A DNA stretch of 64,000 bases from Rhizobium jaguaris (GCF_003627755.1 NZ_CP032694.1:1727501-1791500); one strand, 5' to 3'; positions 18,459 through 26,867 are shown, counted from the stretch's first letter. Program-made: numbers and translations. Notes: generated by a model from the letters alone, not told the origin.

Positions 18459-19590
18459 ATGCGAGCGGAAATCGAGAATGTAGTCGACGAAACCAAGCAG
18501 GCCATAAGCCTGCTGAGGAGGCATCTTTGACTGGGATCAGGCGGTAAGACGACTGGACTGGTTGAACAACAAGGCAGAGGACCCGACCCTTTGGAACGAT
18601 GCCACCGAAGCGCAGAAGCTGATGCGCGAGCGCCAGCAGCTTGATGACGGCATCAACGGCGTGCGCGCTCTTGAGCGTCAGCTTGCCGACAATGTCGAGC
18701 TGGTCGAGCTTGGCGAGGAAGAGGGCGATGCCGACGTCGTCCGCGAGGCCGAAGAGGCTCTCAAGGGCTTGAAGGCGGAGGCTGCGCGCCGGCAAGTGGA
18801 AGCCATGCTGTCGGGCGAGGCCGATTCCAACGACACCTACCTGGAAGTCCATTCCGGCGCCGGCGGTACCGAGAGCCAGGACTGGGCGAACATGCTGTTG
18901 CGCATGTACACCCGTTGGGCAGAGCGTCAGCGCTTCAAGGTGGAACTGCTCGAAGTCCATGACGGCGAAGAAGCTGGCATCAAATCGGCGACGCTTCTGG
19001 TCAAGGGCCACAATGCCTATGGCTGGCTGAAGACCGAATCGGGCGTTCACCGCCTGGTGCGCATCTCGCCCTATGACAGCAACGCCCGTCGTCATACCTC
19101 CTTCTCGTCGATCTGGGTCTACCCGGTCGTCGACGACTCGATACAGATCGAGATCAATGAAAGCGACTGCCGCATCGACACCTATCGTTCGTCCGGCGCC
19201 GGCGGCCAGCACGTCAATACAACGGACTCGGCGGTGCGCATTACGCACATCCCGACCGGTATCGTCGTGCAGTGCCAGCAGGAACGCTCGCAGCACAAAA
19301 ACCGTGCCAAGGCCTGGGACATGCTGCGCGCTCGCATGTACGAAGCGGAATTGATGAAGCGGGAAGAAGCTGCCAACGCCGAAGCCGCCTCGAAGACCGA
19401 CATCGGCTGGGGCCATCAGATTCGCTCCTACGTCCTGCAGCCCTATCAGCTCGTCAAGGATCTGCGCACCGGCGTCGCCAGCACAGCCCCGGATGACGTA
19501 CTCGACGGCGATCTCAGCGAGTTCATGGAAGCAGCCCTCGCCCACCGCATCAGCGGTGCGGCTGATGCGGTCGTGGACGACGTGGATTAA
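18459..19590 (+). CDS. prfB: peptide chain release factor 2 with programmed +1 frameshift
   Basis: RF2 ends translation at UGA and UAA. The gene is split: ATG 18459 opens a 23-codon frame ending in CTT TGA C (18525-18531), preceded by the Shine-Dalgarno-like AGGAGG at 18516-18521. This is the classical slippage site, where low RF2 lets ribosomes shift +1 at CTT and read GAC next. Joining 18459-18527 to 18529-19590 gives 376 residues, normal for RF2. The catalytic GGQ is in [18 protein letters not shown]. The stop-recognition tripeptide reads SPY ([11 protein letters not shown]) where E. coli has SPF. The gene therefore autoregulates by frameshifting. Confidence 0.97.
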
Positions 19591-19610
19591 GAGCAGGATC
19601 TGTTTGATCG

Positions 19611-19638
19611 AAAAAGGCCCCGGAGACGGGGCTTTTTT
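19611..19638 (+). terminator. rho-independent terminator after prfB
   Basis: GCCCCG (19617-19622) pairs with CGGGGC (19627-19632) around GAGA, flanked by an A run before and TTTTTT after. It lies 20 bases past the prfB stop. The leftward nadK gene ends 42 bases beyond, so the symmetric structure may terminate both. Confidence 0.9.
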
Positions 19639-19679
19639 GTTGGCTGAATTCCGCATTGGCGCCGATGCGCCAGCAATCC

Positions 19680-20453
19680 TCAATCCGAGAACTGCTCCGC
19701 CAATATCCGCTCCGACCACGACCTGTCCGGATCCGACAGGATGCGCGCCGTCGTGTCTTCGGTCTGGGCAATCCTGACGCCCACGACCGATTTGACCTCG
19801 GTGTTGTCGGCGACGGCGTTGACCGGGCGTTTTCCTGCCTCCAGCACGGTGATGTCGATCGTCACTTTATTGGGCAACAGGGCGCCGCGCCAACGGCGCG
19901 GGCGGAAAGCACTGACGGGGGTGATGGCGAGCAGCGGCGCCTCCAGCGGCAGGATGGGGCCGTGGGCGGAAAGATTGTAGGCCGTTGAGCCGGCCGGCGT
20001 CGTCACCATCAGCCCGTCGCAGATCAGCTCCGGCAGACGGACATGGCCGTCGATCTCGACCTGAAGCTTCGCCGCCTGATAGGACTGGCGAAACAACGAT
20101 ACTTCGTTGATAGCGAGCGCGACGGATGTGCTGCCGTCTTCGTTGCGCGTGCTCATCTGCAGCGGATGAAAAGCATTTTCGACCGCCGCATCGATGCGTT
20201 CTGCCAGGCATTCCGTGCGATAATCGTTCATCAGGAAGCCGATGGAGCCACGATTCATACCATAGACGCGCTTGCCGGAGTTCATCGTATTGTGCAGCGT
20301 CTGCAGCATGAAGCCATCGCCGCCGAGCGCAACGACAATATCCGCATCTTCCTGCGGCGTCTGGCCGTAAAGCCGAATCAATTCTTCGCGCGCGGCCTGG
20401 GCTTCCGGAGCGCTCGATGCGAGAAAACAAACAGATTGAAAAGCGCGTGACAT
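19680..20453 (-). CDS. nadK: NAD kinase
   Basis: NadK phosphorylates NAD to NADP using ATP or polyphosphate and sets the cell's NADPH pool. It has 257 residues, the short bacterial form. The diagnostic motif GGDGFML (Gly44-Gly-Asp-Gly47) is present, with YGMNRGSIGFLMND, the NE motif in LAINEVSLFR, and the second conserved block GLMVTTPAGSTAYNLSAHGPI. It starts at ATG 20453 and converges with prfB. No partner gene is adjacent. Confidence 0.96.
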   Translation of the reverse strand: MSRAFQSVCFLASSAPEAQAAREELIRLYGQTPQEDADIVVALGGDGFMLQTLHNTMNSGKRVYGMNRGSIGFLMNDYRTECLAERIDAAVENAFHPLQMSTRNEDGSTSVALAINEVSLFRQSYQAAKLQVEIDGHVRLPELICDGLMVTTPAGSTAYNLSAHGPILPLEAPLLAITPVSAFRPRRWRGALLPNKVTIDITVLEAGKRPVNAVADNTEVKSVVGVRIAQTEDTTARILSDPDRSWSERILAEQFSD

Positions 20454-20621
20454 GCAATGTCCTTTGAATAGCCATACTAGGTAATGATATTCACCCAGTG
20501 CGACAAGACGTTTCGCAAAGACTGGTGAATCCGCAGGGATCCTCGATCTTGCGGTACTGAAGCCAAACGGCCGATTTTCCCTTTACAGGAAATGAAAATC
20601 TGCTACTTGGCATGCCGATGT

Positions 20622-20697
<76 letters not shown>

Positions 20698-21003
20698 TCA
20701 ATCTCTTAAATATTTCAATAATTTATGGTTATCCCGCACTGCTCATTGGAGGGCGGGGCACTTGTTTCATGTTGTATTCGGCTTCCCTTGATTTCTGGGC
20801 ATTCCCCGCGGCGGCGCCGATTCCGTATCTCGGCACGCAACATGTTGCAGCGAGAAAAAACTCTGCCACTCATCCAGCAGCGAGTAACGCGGAATTGGGC
20901 CGCGCTACGGCGGCATACCTCTCGGGAGCCATTAGGGCCTCCGCTCGGAGGAAAGGCGATTCACAAATCCCATAGTGATGCGGTGCGCCGGGAGTGTCGA
21001 GTG
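20698..21003. other. spacer downstream of tRNA-Thr
   Basis: This is 306 bases between the tRNA-Thr and the 3' end of a leftward small gene. I see no integrase remnant, no repeat of the tRNA 3' end (attachment-site duplication) and no convincing gene or terminator. Confidence 0.45.
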
Positions 21004-21273
21004 CTAGTCGCAAACGGTCCTGTGCAGCACCACCCGGTGGTGATAGCTGTATCTGTAGTATCTCTCTGTCCAGCACCGGCGACCATAGTCATATCTCGGG
21101 CCGTCATAGTAGCCATCGTAGGCGTAGCGTGGCGGGTAATGATAGTACCGTGGTGGCGGCCGATCATAATAGTAGCGAGGCCCGGTCCCGTACTCGAAGT
21201 AGATCTGAGAGAATGCCGGCGACGCTGGTAACGCCGTTGCAAGCGCCAGTGCTGCGATTGCGATCTTTTTCAT
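21004..21273 (-). CDS. small secreted Tyr/Arg-rich protein with C-x20-C tail
   Basis: This 89-residue protein is of unknown function. ATG 21273 gives a good signal peptide (KKIAIAALALATALPASPAFS); an upstream start would add eight atypical residues. The mature part is rich in Tyr, Arg and Pro (PRYYYDRPPPRYYHYPPRY) with DG repeats, then a tail with Cys67-Trp-Thr and HHRVV before Cys88. The tail matches that of the protein at 22737-22970 position for position, including the 21-residue distance between the Cys, so the two belong to one family. It is probably periplasmic or surface-associated. It is transcribed away from ftsZ2. Confidence 0.8.
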   Translation of the reverse strand: MKKIAIAALALATALPASPAFSQIYFEYGTGPRYYYDRPPPRYYHYPPRYAYDGYYDGPRYDYGRRCWTERYYRYSYHHRVVLHRTVCD

Positions 21274-21548
21274 GTCTTCTTCCCATTCGATTTGCACATC
21301 CGAGGCATGTTCTCATGCCTCGGATGTTAATACGTCACGAGCGTTGGTTCTGAACATGGACCTAAGTCCCGATCAAATCCGGACTTTGGCCCGATGAGGC
21401 GCAAAGATGGCGTTGAGTACTGGTTGGCTTCTAGCGCGCCGCGCAAACTCCTTTGCCCCGTCAACGCCTTGTTGCGCCTCTACGATGAGACGCGAATCGC
21501 TGTTGGAAGCGATAGACGTGCGACCAAGATGAACGAGGGAAGTGAAAC

Positions 21549-22571
21549 ATGACGGACGCCAAGAGCGGCATCGCAGCCTTAAGGCCACACATAACGGTAA
21601 TTGGCGTAGGCGGTGGCGGCGGAAATGCGATCAATAACATGATTGCCGAAAATTTGGCGGGTGTAGACTTCATTGCGGCAAACACGGACGCTCAGGTCCT
21701 CGCGACATCAAAAGCATCACGCCGCATCCAACTCGGAGCAAATGTAACAGAAGGTCTCGGTGCAGGTTCGCTGCCGGAGGTTGGACGCGCGGCTGCCGAG
21801 GAATCGATCGATGAGATCATGGATCATCTGCACGGTTCACACATGTGCTTCGTCACGGCTGGAATGGGCGGCGGAACAGGGACGGGTGCTGCACCGGTGA
21901 TCGCTCAAGCCGCCCGTTCGGCTGGCATCCTGACCGTGGGCGTCGTCACGAAACCGTTTACCTTCGAGGGCAATCGCCGCATGAAGACAGCGAATCTTGG
22001 CATCGAGGCGCTGCAGCAGGCGGCCGATACAGTCATCGTAATTCCCAATCAGAATCTGTTTCACATTGCCGATGCAAAGACCACTTTCGAGGATGCCTTC
22101 CTGACTGCCGATCGCGTGCTTTATTCCGGGGTTGGATGCATCACTGATCTCATCGTCAAGGAAGGGCTGATCAACCTTGATTTCGCTGATGTGAAATCGG
22201 TCATGCGTGGGATGGGCCGAGCTATGATGGGCACGGGCGAAGCCACTGGCGAAGGCAGGGCAATGAAAGCGGCCGAAGCGGCAATCGCGAACCCCTTGCT
22301 GAATGACGTTTCAATGAGAGGTGCCAAGGGTGTTCTAGTCTCGATCTCCGGTGGTTCGGATATGACACTCTTCGAGGTGGACGAGGCAGCGAGCCGCATT
22401 CGGGACGAAGTACAAGGTGACGCGGAAATCGTCATCGGTGCAATCTTCGACCCCAACCTTGACGGCAGGTTCCGTCTGTCTGTTGTGGCGACTGGATTGG
22501 ATGGTCATCGACCCCTGGATCCGATGGACGCCTTCGTTCAGGATTTGGAGCAAAAGCCTACGCTGCAGTAG
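21549..22571 (+). CDS. ftsZ2: FtsZ paralogue lacking the C-terminal tail
   Basis: This is a tubulin-like GTPase related to the division-ring protein FtsZ. The 340 residues contain an intact GTPase core: [13 protein letters not shown], the tubulin signature GMGGGTGTG (105-113) and the T7 catalytic loop [11 protein letters not shown]. It ends at about residue 340 without the variable spacer and conserved C-terminal peptide that bind FtsA and ZipA. It stands alone, without ftsQA or murein genes, so it is not the primary ftsZ. A truncated FtsZ2 is known from Sinorhizobium; its role is unclear and it may modify the main ring. The start ATG follows GAGGGAAGTGAAAC. Confidence 0.94.
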   Translation: MTDAKSGIAALRPHITVIGVGGGGGNAINNMIAENLAGVDFIAANTDAQVLATSKASRRIQLGANVTEGLGAGSLPEVGRAAAEESIDEIMDHLHGSHMCFVTAGMGGGTGTGAAPVIAQAARSAGILTVGVVTKPFTFEGNRRMKTANLGIEALQQAADTVIVIPNQNLFHIADAKTTFEDAFLTADRVLYSGVGCITDLIVKEGLINLDFADVKSVMRGMGRAMMGTGEATGEGRAMKAAEAAIANPLLNDVSMRGAKGVLVSISGGSDMTLFEVDEAASRIRDEVQGDAEIVIGAIFDPNLDGRFRLSVVATGLDGHRPLDPMDAFVQDLEQKPTLQ

Positions 22572-22703
22572 CACGCGCAATTTTCGACGGCGGCGAGGAT
22601 GGAATTGGATGTCCAGGCTGCCAGTCTACCGCTTCTGCGGGACGCGACGGCCTTGCGCTACGTGATCCTAAGGCAGCACACATAGCAGCGGTCGGCTTAC
22701 CAC

Positions 22704-22730
22704 GAAAAAGCCCGGCGCAAGGCCGGGCCT
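22704..22730 (-). terminator. rho-independent terminator of the small gene at 22737-22970
   Basis: GCCCGGC (22710-22716) pairs with GCCGGGC (22722-22728) across a short GCAAG loop. On the minus strand the hairpin is followed by a CTTTTTC tract. It lies 6 bases past the stop of the leftward small secreted protein gene. Confidence 0.8.
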
Positions 22731-22736
22731 AATGCG

Positions 22737-22970
22737 TTACCGGCAGATACGCTCTTCCCGAACGACCCTATGGCCGTGATGCCATTCCTTCACGACCTTT
22801 GTGAAGCAGTGACGGTGGTGGTAATTCCAGTCGGCACGATCATGATAGTGATGGCGATGGTAATAGGGACCATTGTCGTTCGTAACCACGACCGTGGCGG
22901 CCTGGGAGGGAAGGCTTGTGGCTGCAAGAGAGGCGAGGGCGATTGCAGAAGCGATGAAGAACTTGTTCAC
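22737..22970 (-). CDS. small secreted His-rich protein with C-x20-C tail
   Basis: This 77-residue protein is of unknown function. The start is GTG 22970, just after CGGAGACCCCC and at the head of a clear signal peptide (NKFFIASAIALASLAATSL, cleavage near SQA). The mature protein is rich in His, Tyr and Arg (PYYHRHHYH, NYHHRH) and could bind metal. Cys55-Phe-Thr, HRVV at +12 to +15, and Cys76 match the tail of the protein at 21004-21273. It carries its own terminator, so it is a single-gene unit on the right flank of ftsZ2, facing it. Confidence 0.8.
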   Translation of the reverse strand: MNKFFIASAIALASLAATSLPSQAATVVVTNDNGPYYHRHHYHDRADWNYHHRHCFTKVVKEWHHGHRVVREERICR

Positions 22971-23237
22971 GGGGGTCTCCGAACATTTTGCTCTTGTACA
23001 ACGTCTCCGAGGACGTTGATTCAAAGCTAGTCCCCAGGGCATGAACGTCGCCTGACGGTTGCGTTCACGTGAGCTTCATCCGGGTCGCCGCCCTCAATGT
23101 AGGCTGGAAGAAGCGCAACTGGGCTGCTGGTGTAGGAAATCAGCGGCAGCGGCATGCTATTGGAAAGCCACTGCCCTTTGAAAAGGTCAGGCCGATCGCT
23201 AACATGTGATTCTCGTCATTGCTGAATGTGGGAAGAC

Positions 23238-23507
23238 ATGACCGTTAAGCCCAAGAAGCCCAAACTCGAACACTCCGAGCTCTCCGGTGAATTTACCGAG
23301 GACGACGTGACCGTACTCGTCGATATCTTCCGTCCGGCGGGCACTCAGGAAGACTGGCGCATGGAAGTCATCACGCCGGAGGAGGATCTCATCGAATGGG
23401 AAGAGCCCTTCGCGACGGACCGGGAGGCCTTCGACGAGTTCCTGGCGACGATCGCGCGCGATGGTATCAGAAGTTTCTTTGACGATGCGGACCCCGCGAT
23501 TCACTAG
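23238..23507 (+). CDS. conserved acidic hypothetical protein
   Basis: This is an 89-residue cytosolic protein that I do not recognise by function. ATG 23238 follows GGGAAGAC at a normal distance. The sequence starts basic (KPKKPK), then is acidic with regular strand-helix alternation (FTEDDVTVLVDIFRPAG, WRMEVITPEEDLIEWEEPF, REAFDEFLATIARDGIRSFF). The composition and codon use look like a real gene. It has no signal peptide or membrane segment, stands alone and has no clear terminator. Confidence 0.7.
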   Translation: MTVKPKKPKLEHSELSGEFTEDDVTVLVDIFRPAGTQEDWRMEVITPEEDLIEWEEPFATDREAFDEFLATIARDGIRSFFDDADPAIH

Positions 23508-23672
23508 GCTGCGCTGGCGCATTTGCGAGGTCTATTGACGTCGGCGGGCGCATGCCTGACGCTAAGGATGATGGGCGGACCTCCGACTGAGAATCGGTTG
23601 GAGATATGAACATTTACAACTTCTAAAATAGGCATACACTCTCTCCCATCAGAGGCGGGCGAGGGAGCGTCC

Positions 23673-23966
23673 ATGCGCAAGGCACCGAGGCATCTTGTCT
23701 TAGGATTGTCATTTGCTGCGATCGCGGTGATTGCAAGCGCACCGGCGATGGCTGGACAGAATTGCTACTGTAAAAACAAGGACGGAACGCTGCACGCGGT
23801 CGGCGAGCTCGCCTGTATGACCGTGGACGGCAAGAGCTATCTCGCGCAATGCCAGATGAACCTCAACGTCACGTCCTGGTCAAAGCTGCAGGATGGATGC
23901 CCGGTCACGGAGCGCTCTCCATGGCAGCAATCCGCCTGGCACTCGCAGCCGACTGTCCTTCGCTGA
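23673..23966 (+). CDS. small exported Cys-rich protein
   Basis: This 97-residue protein is of unknown function. A Sec signal peptide is clear (HLVLGLSFAAIAVIASAPAMA, with an AMA cleavage motif at about 27). The mature part has five Cys (31, 33, 48, 60, 76) in NCYCKNKDGTLHAVGELACM and LAQCQMNLN, an arrangement suited to disulfide bonding in the periplasm. It starts at ATG 23673 after GGGAGCGTCC. I recognise the pattern from rhizobial hypothetical proteins but know no function. Confidence 0.75.
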   Translation: MRKAPRHLVLGLSFAAIAVIASAPAMAGQNCYCKNKDGTLHAVGELACMTVDGKSYLAQCQMNLNVTSWSKLQDGCPVTERSPWQQSAWHSQPTVLR

Positions 23967-24007
23967 ACAGTTTTCGAGAGGATGATGATTTTCTTCGAAT
24001 CGTCATC

Positions 24008-24078
24008 AGGCTCCAGCTATTTGATTTTGCAGGATCTTATCCGAAAACCGCTTCGCACTTCTTGGGATTATGCTCTAA
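24008..24078. repeat. dispersed rhizobial intergenic element, copy A
   Basis: The segment contains TTGATTTTGC, then TTATCCGAAAACCGCTTCGCACTTCTTGGG in interrupted form, and ends TGCTCTAA. It shares TTGATTTTGC, TTATC-G-AAACCGCT and a CTT-TG block in the same order with the element at 25013-25080. From memory this is a very common intergenic sequence in Rhizobiaceae. Its right end supplies the stop codon of the methyltransferase gene (24075-24077). Confidence 0.6.
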
Positions 24079-24869
24079 TGGCAACGGTATGCGCGCTCCG
24101 AAATGGCGCTCATACCCGAGCGAGTCATGAATTCATAAAGAATGCGCCGGCCGAAGGGATTATGCAGGCGGATGGCGTCGGACCCCAGAAATTGCGTTTC
24201 CGTCAGGTCAAAGGCTCTGAGATGCGGCGCCCGCAGGATTGCTGCGCGATAGAAATCATGAAATTCGCGCCGGCAGACATAGGTCTTGTATTTGGTCATG
24301 CAGAAGGCCGAGAAGGCCCCGTCATGGTTGCGGAGAAAATCGGCGACGCCGACGGTGACTTCCGGCCAGGCGGGATTGAAAGTATCGTCGAAGACGATGA
24401 CACCGTGATCGGCGGTCGTTTCCTTTGCCAGCTGGCTGTCGGCCACGAGATTCGGCAGCATGTGCCCGCCGTCGACACTGAAGAAGCGCACCTCGCCGAC
24501 CTTGCTCAATACATCTTTCGGAGACAGATCCGCGCTATCCCCGACCACGAGCAGGTCCTCGTTGACCGGCAGGCCGAGCCGGTCGCCATTCTCGAGAAAT
24601 GATCGGTATTGCTCGGAAATGCCATCCGACATCTCCCCGATATCGAAGAGATCGATGCCGAGCACACGATCTTCAGGGGAGGCGATCTTTTTCAGGAGAA
24701 AATAAGAGCGGCCGAAATAGACACCGATTTCAGCAATACCGCCGCCCAGGTCATTTTCTCGCTGACGTTCCAAAATAGAGAGATAAACAAGGGCATCCGG
24801 CGGATCGATATATCCTTCCACGCTTCGCAGCTCGTGGAAGATGAATTTACGGATATTCGATAGAAACAT
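24075..24869 (-). CDS. class I SAM-dependent methyltransferase (Methyltransf_24 type)
   Basis: This is a 264-residue cytosolic enzyme that probably methylates a sugar or other small molecule. The SAM-binding motif I is GGIAEIGVYFGRSYFLL (about 42-58), motif II is VLGIDLFD, and the class markers SVDGGHMLPN and VIVFDDTFNPAWPEV follow. This layout is typical of methyltransferases in glycan and rhamnose O-methylation clusters. It starts at ATG 24869 after AAAGGGCG. The stop codon lies inside a dispersed repeat, so the C-terminus may have been altered by the repeat's insertion. No sugar genes adjoin it, so the substrate stays open. Confidence 0.85.
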   Translation of the reverse strand: MFLSNIRKFIFHELRSVEGYIDPPDALVYLSILERQRENDLGGGIAEIGVYFGRSYFLLKKIASPEDRVLGIDLFDIGEMSDGISEQYRSFLENGDRLGLPVNEDLLVVGDSADLSPKDVLSKVGEVRFFSVDGGHMLPNLVADSQLAKETTADHGVIVFDDTFNPAWPEVTVGVADFLRNHDGAFSAFCMTKYKTYVCRREFHDFYRAAILRAPHLRAFDLTETQFLGSDAIRLHNPFGRRILYEFMTRSGMSAISERAYRCH

Positions 24870-25012
24870 ACGCCCTTTGCCCTGCTTTCCCGATATGTGA
24901 CAATTATGACCGGATCGGACCGGCTTAGCCTAACATAGTCACATTTCCCGGGCGTCAACCCGCGCGCGGAATATCGAGTCTCTAAAGCACATCTCGATCT
25001 CTGGGATTCGCT

Positions 25013-25080
25013 CCTTGCGCTTTAGATCCTTGATTTTGCGCATGTCGTTATCGCGAAACCGCTGAGGGCTTTTGCGCGGC
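25013..25080. repeat. dispersed rhizobial intergenic element, copy B
   Basis: The segment reads TTGCGCTTTAGATCCTTGAT, then TTTGCGCATGTCGTTATCGC and an AAACCGCT block with a TTTTGCGCGGCA end. The CGCGAAA and TTTTGCGCG parts can pair with G-U allowance. I recall near-identical sequences (GCGCTTTAGATCC...GCATGTCGTTATC) as one of the most abundant intergenic repeats in Rhizobium. It lies between the methyltransferase and the Inh-type gene. Confidence 0.65.
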
Positions 25081-25085
25081 AAGCT

Positions 25086-25787
25086 TTAACCGCCCTGTTT
25101 GCGGACCAGGACCATAGGTTGTCCCTCTTCCTCCTCGGATTTCTGGAAGGTGCCATCCGGCCTCATGTCGAAAGAGAGCGAAGAGCCGTCCGTGCCCATC
25201 ATCACCAGGCCGAAACCCTCCATGACCCAGAGGGAAAGCTTGAGATTGCCTATGTCGGCGGGGCAGTCGCTGCCCGGTGACATTTTGGGTGTTCCATCCG
25301 GGTCGGTATCGCTGGAGAGCGTGACGCTGCAGATGGCTTTGCCGTCAGGCTGCTGGATCTGCCATGTGCCGGCCACACTTGCGATGGTCGGGACATGGTC
25401 GACATCGCCAAGCGCCGGCAACAGCCACATCGGATCGCCCTCTTCGATTTCCCAGGGCGAACCTTCTTCTTCTTGCTGGAAACGAGCGACTACTTTCTGC
25501 GTCGCGTCGGTGAGAGCTAGCGATCCGTCCTCGCCGAAATTCCAGGCGGCCGCCTTGACAAATGCGGGCAGGGCGGCGGCGCAGGCATCCGCGCCGTTGA
25601 TGGCGTAGCCGCCAGCCGCCGGACTGGTTTCGAAGGTGAGGTGGCAGCCCTTGGCGCCGCTTTCGGGTGCCAGCAGCCATGTCCCGGCTTGCGCCTTGAT
25701 AAGTTCGTCATCGACGGCGCCTGCCGGTTGGCCGGTGGCGAGAATGAGGGCGGCAGAAGCGGCCGCGAGGCTAAAACTACGGATCAA
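25086..25787 (-). CDS. AprI/Inh (Omp19-like) protease-inhibitor family protein, two domains
   Basis: Inh-family proteins are small periplasmic or outer-membrane beta-barrel inhibitors of proteases; Brucella Omp19 is a relative. The start is taken as TTG 25787, which follows GGGGGAA at a normal distance and begins a signal peptide (IRSFSLAAASAALILATG, cleavage near AGA); 25802 is possible. The 233 residues hold two repeats of the same pattern: AGTW, then a Cys, a second Cys, a Trp, and a final DG-F strand (about 30-120 and 128-230). A single domain is usual, so this is a duplicated form. The target protease is unknown. Confidence 0.85.
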   Translation of the reverse strand: MIRSFSLAAASAALILATGQPAGAVDDELIKAQAGTWLLAPESGAKGCHLTFETSPAAGGYAINGADACAAALPAFVKAAAWNFGEDGSLALTDATQKVVARFQQEEEGSPWEIEEGDPMWLLPALGDVDHVPTIASVAGTWQIQQPDGKAICSVTLSSDTDPDGTPKMSPGSDCPADIGNLKLSLWVMEGFGLVMMGTDGSSLSFDMRPDGTFQKSEEEEGQPMVLVRKQGG

Positions 25788-25827
25788 GGCAAATTCCCCC
25801 AAATCTGCTGCGGCAGCCCCAGTGCCG

Positions 25828-26736
25828 CTAGGTTTTCAGATAAGACCGCGCTGCATAAAGGGCGATTGCGGCCGCGTTCGAGACATTGAGTGATTTGATG
25901 GCGCCCGGCATGTCGAGCCGCGCCAGCGCATTTACCGTCTCGCGCGTTTTCTGGCGCAGCCCCTTGCCTTCGGAGCCAAGGACAAGGGCAACTTTCTCGC
26001 CCGAAAACGTGCCTTCGAGTGGTGCCGGCCCTTCCGAATCAAGGCCGATGGTGACGAAGCCGAGCCGGTGAAGCTCGCCGAGCGCATCGGCGAGATTGGT
26101 GATCTGTATGTAGGGTATCAGCTCCAGCGCACCGGAAGCGGATTTCGCCAGCACGCCCGATTCGGTCGGGCTATGACGCTGAGTGGTGATGACGGCGCCG
26201 GCGTCGAAGGCAACGGCCGAGCGCATGATGGCGCCGACATTATGCGGATCGGTGACCTGATCGAGCACCAGCAGCAGCGGGCTGTCCTTCAATACCTCCA
26301 GGCGGCGGACGGGCAGGGGACGCGTCTCCAGCATCACGCCCTGATGGATCGCTTCGGGACCAAGTACCTTGTCGATATCCTGCGGCGAGACGATTTCGAC
26401 GGGAATGCCGAGTTCCTCGACCGGTCCGATCTCAAGCCGCACAAGTGCGTTTTGCGTTGCAGACAGCTTGATGTTCTTCCGCTCGGGGTTGGCAAGGGCC
26501 GCGCGAACCGTATGCAGGCCATAGAGATAGACCTGGTCGGGAGCCAGTGCCGGCGGCTTCCAATCGTCCGCGCCGGCCCGCTTGCGCTTTTGGGGCGGCG
26601 GCGTCGGGATTTCGCCACGCTCACGCTTGGCATCGCGATGCGCGCGCCGCAGGGTGGCGTAATGCGTGTCCTTGGCCGACTTATCGCCAGTGGTGTTTTC
26701 GGGGCCGGAACGGCCGGATGTTCTGTCTTTGCTCAT
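25828..26736 (-). CDS. rlmB: 23S rRNA (guanosine-2'-O)-methyltransferase RlmB, TrmH/SPOUT family
   Basis: RlmB methylates the 2'-OH of G2251 (E. coli numbering) in the 23S rRNA P loop. It has 302 residues: a basic, disordered N-terminal extension to about 60, the L30e-like RNA-binding domain starting at YLYGLHTVRAALAN, and the knotted SPOUT domain with LDQVTDPHNVGAIMRSA, LVLGSEGKGLRQKT and LNVSNAAAIALYAARS, the three classic motifs. It starts at ATG 26736. It lies upstream of, and divergent from, the tRNA-Tyr/Gly unit. Other TrmH relatives act on tRNA, but motif fit and length favour RlmB. Confidence 0.92.
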   Translation of the reverse strand: MSKDRTSGRSGPENTTGDKSAKDTHYATLRRAHRDAKRERGEIPTPPPQKRKRAGADDWKPPALAPDQVYLYGLHTVRAALANPERKNIKLSATQNALVRLEIGPVEELGIPVEIVSPQDIDKVLGPEAIHQGVMLETRPLPVRRLEVLKDSPLLLVLDQVTDPHNVGAIMRSAVAFDAGAVITTQRHSPTESGVLAKSASGALELIPYIQITNLADALGELHRLGFVTIGLDSEGPAPLEGTFSGEKVALVLGSEGKGLRQKTRETVNALARLDMPGAIKSLNVSNAAAIALYAARSYLKT

Positions 26737-26838
26737 GCGGCTTTATAGCTGGAGCGCCCTTGAGCGCATAGTCCTCTTTCGATGGTGGGCTTTTGCAGTC
26801 AGTTGAAATTTTTTCGTCATTTTTGGCAGAACCTCATG

Positions 26839-26867
26839 TTGACAGACGGAAACGGTGCAGTCATATA
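26839..26867 (+). promoter_or_regulatory. sigma-70 promoter of the tRNA-Tyr/tRNA-Gly unit
   Basis: TTGACA (26839-26844) and CATATA (26862-26867) are separated by exactly 17 bases, close to the rhizobial consensus CTTGAC-N17-CTATAT. It lies about 68 bases upstream of tRNA-Tyr, with no gene between. Confidence 0.8.

Noticed and set aside
18528..18530. The in-frame TGA of prfB as a sequencing error or pseudogene mark
   Set aside because: The surrounding AGGAGG-CAT-CTT-TGA-C is the textbook frameshift signal.
20698..21003. A phage or island attachment site at tRNA-Thr
   Set aside because: I found no integrase gene and no direct repeat of the tRNA 3' end nearby.
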